Shown here: positions 49,078 through 52,754 of the stretch, one piece after another
How the letters are laid out: each line of letters opens with the position of its first letter
Position numbering within the stretch: position 1 is the stretch's first letter
IMG/VR virus record: IMGVR_UViG_3300020450_000032
Location: 1 to 52,754 of that record
Length of the DNA stretch: 52,754 nucleotides
Source of the DNA: a virus
Reading direction: 5' to 3' (one strand)
Program-made: the position numbers and the translations under genes
The notes under the pieces: model-generated
Databases searched by the model: none
What the model saw: the letters and a program-made list of their open reading frames with translations, nothing else
Told to the model about the DNA's origin: nothing

Positions 49078-52000
49078 TTACTGTTCCTCCCAAGTAAGAG
49101 CAGCTGTTAGAGTTGTAGCAGCAGTACCATTGTATGTGCTAGATTGACTTGCAACAACAAATAATGTTTCAACATCATCTGTCAATGGGAATGATAGATA
49201 ATCTTTATTATAGTCAAAGAATTGTTGAAGTGGGAACTGTTCGCCACTATTAGCTGGAGTAAATAAGGTTGTAATTTGTTGACCTGTACCAGGTATAGGT
49301 GTTCTTTGCTCAGTACTAATTGATATAGCAGAGAGTGCAGTTAAAGGTGTATCAGAAGGATTGAAACCACTAGCATCTAATGATGTTGAGTTTGGTTCGT
49401 AATATTCTCCTGCTCTTAAGAAATCACCAAATATCAGCAAGTTGATATTTGTCTTTTCGTATGCATTGAACAAGTATGAACCACCTGCAGAACGTTGAAG
49501 TAATCCAAAAACAGTTATGATATTAGAACTATCACCATCATAGAATCCTTGGAAATATCCAAATGTTGAACTACCTGCATTTAAGTAAATAACATTATTA
49601 AGATTATTACTTATGAGTTCTGTTGGTTTACCAATTGAACCTATGTTAAGTGCATTACCAACATCATATGTTGTTGTAAATGTACCATTAATAGCATCTT
49701 TTGTTTGGAACACTGGACTCTTAAGAAGTTTAACAGTTGCATAAGTTCCAGAATTACCAAGTGATAACCTAGTAGGATAAACCTGTACTCTGTTTCTAAC
49801 ACTGTTAATTTCTTCTCTACACTTAAGACCAAGAAGTATCTTAGGTCTGTCTACTATAAATTTAAAGTTTCCAGAAGCACTATCATCAATAACTTTGTTT
49901 AGATATACTTTATTAGAAGCATTATCTACCCAACAAACTTTTACACCTGGTTCTCTATTAGGAGTAATTACAGTAGCGTTCATTAAGAATGTCAGATCAG
50001 TTATTGACAAACCAGACATTGAATTTGAAACTATAAGATATGGTATCTCAGTTGCTGTACCTGCACCATAGTTATTTGATGATGAAATTGAATCTACAAA
50101 TGTATCTCCAAATACTTCAGCGACTGCAGGAGTTGCATAGTTGAATAAACGAACTGTACCACGGTCACCTCCATCAATATAGTATGAAGCACCATACTTA
50201 ACTAAGTATTCAGATCTTGATGATGAACCTGCAATATAATTTAAATCTCTAAGTTCATTTCTATATCCATAACCAAACTGTGTACCACCACCATACACAT
50301 AATAGGTAATAGGTAGAGTTGGGTTTCCAAGTGAAGCAACCTTTAATTGGTTAGATGCTCTTAAATGATGAACACGTACCCAACGTGCCTCTCCAGAATC
50401 TAATGGAACATATGCTAAGAACAGAGCACCAACAGCACCATACCATGAGAACTCAATCTTATACATGGTTACGTTCTCTGGATTTAAGTTCCAGTTTGAC
50501 GTTCTAGTTGTGGCAGAATCTGTTGCTACATCTATAACTTTTTCGCCAGGAAATCTATTAGATCCATTAGCATAAACTACATCAGAATATAGTACATTTG
50601 AACTAGGTTGACCATCAACCTTTTCTCCACTAAATCTAGAACGTGGAACTCTATACTCATATACAGTCCAGAATTCTGGTTTAACATGGTTATATACCCA
50701 CTCAGATAGTAATTTATCATTTACATAATCAATACCAGTTTTAAGTGTATTAGCACCATCAGCAGTATTAGCAGCAACATCAGTTGTTATATAACCTACC
50801 TTATCTGCAGCTGAATCACCATATGAATATTTGTATGGGAAACATCCGTATGGGTTTAATGCATCAATAATATCAGGATCAACAGCGTTAGGTGTACCTC
50901 TATAAGATCCTTGAGTAGTATTAGGTAATGTAAATGGTGCAGGTGTGACGATACATGGTAAGTTTTTAACTTTTATAACTGCACCTGTTGATGTACCACC
51001 AGCCCATGTATGAGTTGATGTATCAGTAGTATCACCTTGACCACCGTTTACGTTTATAGTAATGGTGTCATTCGTGACCTCTATAATGGGAATTTCTTTA
51101 TTAAACACATAATCAGCACCGTTAGCAGTACCTGCATTTACAGCACGTGGATAAGTTTTATTAGTTGTATTACCATCATTAGCAAAATCACAAGTAAATG
51201 TCAATGAGTTTTCTTTTAATTTAATCTTATCAGCAGTAGTTAATCCATGACCAGCACCAACAGTAAGAACTAGAGCACCTACACCTGTAGGAGTATAAGT
51301 TGCATCAGTAACATCTAATGCATTATTACCATCAGTATAATCCTGAGAACCAAAATCTATTGGAGTAATGTCTGTAAATACACTGGTATCACCATTAAGA
51401 CCATTGGTTGGGTTTCTAGTTAATTTAACTCTCTTTCCTAGTACATCATCTACAAAGTAAATACCGCCATTTACAATAGCATCATTACCTGTACCACCCA
51501 CAGTATTTAAAGCACCAGCACCATCTTTCTTCTTATAGATGTATACTGAAGCACCTCTTCTAAGTCCTTGATGTACAACTCTACCAGTAAATTGTTGATG
51601 ACTATGTACAACAGTAGATTTCTCTAATTCAAATGTAAATGAGTTATTAGTTACATTTGATATTGGATATACATCTTCATCATCTTTTGCAGGATATTTC
51701 TTATTTCCATAAGAACATTTTGTTAATACATCTGTTATTTTGATTCTATCACCATCAGCAATGCTAGAAGTATTACCAGCATCTATAGCAACAAAACCTG
51801 TTGTTACGTTGTAATTAAATCCTGTGATGTTTAATGCAGAATCATACGCTGGTGTAACTGGTGTTGCTGTACCATCAGCAGTCCAATTGTTAATAATTCT
51901 AATTGCACCTGTAGCAGTACCACCAACATACGTATGAGCAGCTCCGTTTGATATTGCACCTGCAGCATTTCCTTGATCATCAATTGCTACTGAAGCATCA

Positions 52001-52754
52001 CCTGATACTTTAACAGTAATAGTTCCAGCTGCTGAATCTGCAGCAGCTATTGGAATTACTCTATTATAAACATAATCTTGTCCTTCAAATTCAACTTTAG
52101 TAACTGGATGATATTTACCTGTTGTATTTGCACCTGTAGCACGAGGATAATATTTGGTCTGAGGACCATTTCCATCTCCAATGTCACATTCAAATCCTAA
52201 TGATTCTGGTTTGATTTTAATAAAATCATTTGTAGTTAATGAATGACCAACACCAATGGTTAATACCATATCACCTGTAGTGACATTATATGTGGCATTA
52301 GTAACGTCTTCTGTAGTATCACTTAATTCTGAAACTGCAGGTTTTCCTACAAATACCTCAAATACTTTATCACCTACTGTACGTCTTACTTGGAATATAT
52401 CAGGTTTATCTGTTTGTGGGAAATTAGCAGTTCCTGTAAATCCTGATAAAGTTAAACCATCAAGTTTAACACTATCTCCCTCTAATAATCCATGATTAGT
52501 AGAAGTTGTGACTCTAGCAACACCAATATTATCAGGTGCCATTGATCCATATTCAAAACCTGTTATAGTAAGAACACTACCTGCATTTTCACCAGTAAGT
52601 TTTGCTACCTTACCACCACTAACATATTCTTGTAAAAATGGAGTAGAACCTGGATATGCTGTTGAGTTGTATAATGATTTACCTATAAAAATATTTAATG
52701 TATTTCCTGTTTTGGACTCAACATAAAAGGTCTTTTGAGAAAATTTGTTGGGAT
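49078..52754 (-). CDS. Giant virion protein, paralogue of previous, N-terminus beyond right edge
   Basis: The frame is open from the right edge (52754) to the stop at 49078; the Met at 52542 is internal, because in-frame sequence continues upstream to the edge (KTFYVESKTGN, then GKSLYN, then GFEYGSM). At least 1224 residues are visible. It has repeated GHSL/GHGLTT-type beta units (for example LTIGVGHSLTTNDFIKIKPE and LTVGAGHGLTTADKIKLKEN). The block MYKIEFSWYGAVGALFLAYV, ARWVRVHHL, YGASYYIDGGDRGTV pairs with that in the downstream 1597-aa protein. No enzyme motif. It is likely a fibre or large baseplate-associated protein. Confidence 0.72.
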   Translation of the reverse strand, partial: PNKFSQKTFYVESKTGNTLNIFIGKSLYNSTAYPGSTPFLQEYVSGGKVAKLTGENAGSVLTITGFEYGSMAPDNIGVARVTTSTNHGLLEGDSVKLDGLTLSGFTGTANFPQTDKPDIFQVRRTVGDKVFEVFVGKPAVSELSDTTEDVTNATYNVTTGDMVLTIGVGHSLTTNDFIKIKPESLGFECDIGDGNGPQTKYYPRATGANTTGKYHPVTKVEFEGQDYVYNRVIPIAAADSAAGTITVKVSGDASVAIDDQGNAAGAISNGAAHTYVGGTATGAIRIINNWTADGTATPVTPAYDSALNITGFNYNVTTGFVAIDAGNTSSIADGDRIKITDVLTKCSYGNKKYPAKDDEDVYPISNVTNNSFTFELEKSTVVHSHQQFTGRVVHQGLRRGASVYIYKKKDGAGALNTVGGTGNDAIVNGGIYFVDDVLGKRVKLTRNPTNGLNGDTSVFTDITPIDFGSQDYTDGNNALDVTDATYTPTGVGALVLTVGAGHGLTTADKIKLKENSLTFTCDFANDGNTTNKTYPRAVNAGTANGADYVFNKEIPIIEVTNDTITINVNGGQGDTTDTSTHTWAGGTSTGAVIKVKNLPCIVTPAPFTLPNTTQGSYRGTPNAVDPDIIDALNPYGCFPYKYSYGDSAADKVGYITTDVAANTADGANTLKTGIDYVNDKLLSEWVYNHVKPEFWTVYEYRVPRSRFSGEKVDGQPSSNVLYSDVVYANGSNRFPGEKVIDVATDSATTRTSNWNLNPENVTMYKIEFSWYGAVGALFLAYVPLDSGEARWVRVHHLRASNQLKVASLGNPTLPITYYVYGGGTQFGYGYRNELRDLNYIAGSSSRSEYLVKYGASYYIDGGDRGTVRLFNYATPAVAEVFGDTFVDSISSSNNYGAGTATEIPYLIVSNSMSGLSITDLTFLMNATVITPNREPGVKVCWVDNASNKVYLNKVIDDSASGNFKFIVDRPKILLGLKCREEINSVRNRVQVYPTRLSLGNSGTYATVKLLKSPVFQTKDAINGTFTTTYDVGNALNIGSIGKPTELISNNLNNVIYLNAGSSTFGYFQGFYDGDSSNIITVFGLLQRSAGGSYLFNAYEKTNINLLIFGDFLRAGEYYEPNSTSLDASGFNPSDTPLTALSAISISTEQRTPIPGTGQQITTLFTPANSGEQFPLQQFFDYNKDYLSFPLTDDVETLFVVASQSSTYNGTAATTLTAALTWEEQ

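Noticed and set aside
1-52754. CRISPR array, insertion sequence, integrase or attachment site
   Set aside because: No regular spaced repeats of that type, no transposase or integrase-like protein on either strand.

Overview
This window looks like the middle of a large, AT-rich, T4-like marine myovirus genome (cyanophage or pelagiphage type). The evidence is a clear set of T4-type baseplate proteins (gp25, gp6/J-like, gp8-like, a PAAR tip protein), a DUF4815-type giant virion protein, a gene-49/endonuclease VII relative, a 2-oxoglutarate/Fe(II) oxygenase, late promoters close to TATAAATA, and many very small tightly packed ORFs. No photosynthesis, integrase, tRNA or host-specific gene is visible. 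The host (picocyanobacterium or SAR11-like cell) is therefore an inference from overall style, not shown.

Layout. (1) 1-22.6 kb, minus strand: late structural operon, transcribed right to left from a late promoter near 22.6 kb: a 38-aa ORF, gp25, gp6, a 3240-aa fibre-like giant, gp8-like wedge protein, the DUF4815 giant (2137 aa), three small virion proteins and the start of a tail-fibre-like protein that runs off the left edge. (2) 22.67-25.15 kb, minus: seven overlapping late-type genes ending with PAAR, a 54-aa protein and the 2OG oxygenase, then a strongly folded gene-free segment (about 22855-22993), a 50-aa basic protein and an intrinsic terminator. (3) 25.2-34.06 kb, minus: an early/accessory region of about 29 small genes. 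Many sit in a repeated regulatory cassette: a -10 box (TATAAT), short leader, ORF, a 22-nt palindrome that overlaps the stop codon, a stem-loop/terminator, then the next -10 box. This resembles the promoter-early-stem-loop (PeSL) cassettes known from T4-type phages, with an extra stop-codon palindrome. Within it are an Api92/DUF1281-like protein, a GTRSRIG-family phage protein, an endonuclease VII-like nuclease, small membrane proteins, a very acidic protein and a nine-gene overlapping operon (32564-30912). A 283-nt gene-free gap (30629-30911) carries three TTTTCCACA (DnaA-box-like) copies beside an AT-rich stretch. (4) 34.1-38.3 kb, plus strand: one isolated 1401-aa virion/fibre protein with two candidate late promoters. 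(5) 38.3-52.75 kb, minus: four giant virion/adhesin-like proteins: 806 aa with two EF-hand/dockerin-like loops, 1178 aa with a leucine-rich-repeat-like region, 1597 aa, and one open at the right edge (at least 1224 aa). The last two share a paralogous domain.

How the parts work together: blocks 1, 2, 4 and 5 encode the baseplate and an unusually large set of receptor-facing or structural fibres; block 3 holds small, individually expressed, exchangeable host-takeover genes. Many true genes are shorter than the usual ORF cut-off or use TTG/GTG starts; these are listed. All functions come from reading the sequence; no search was run.
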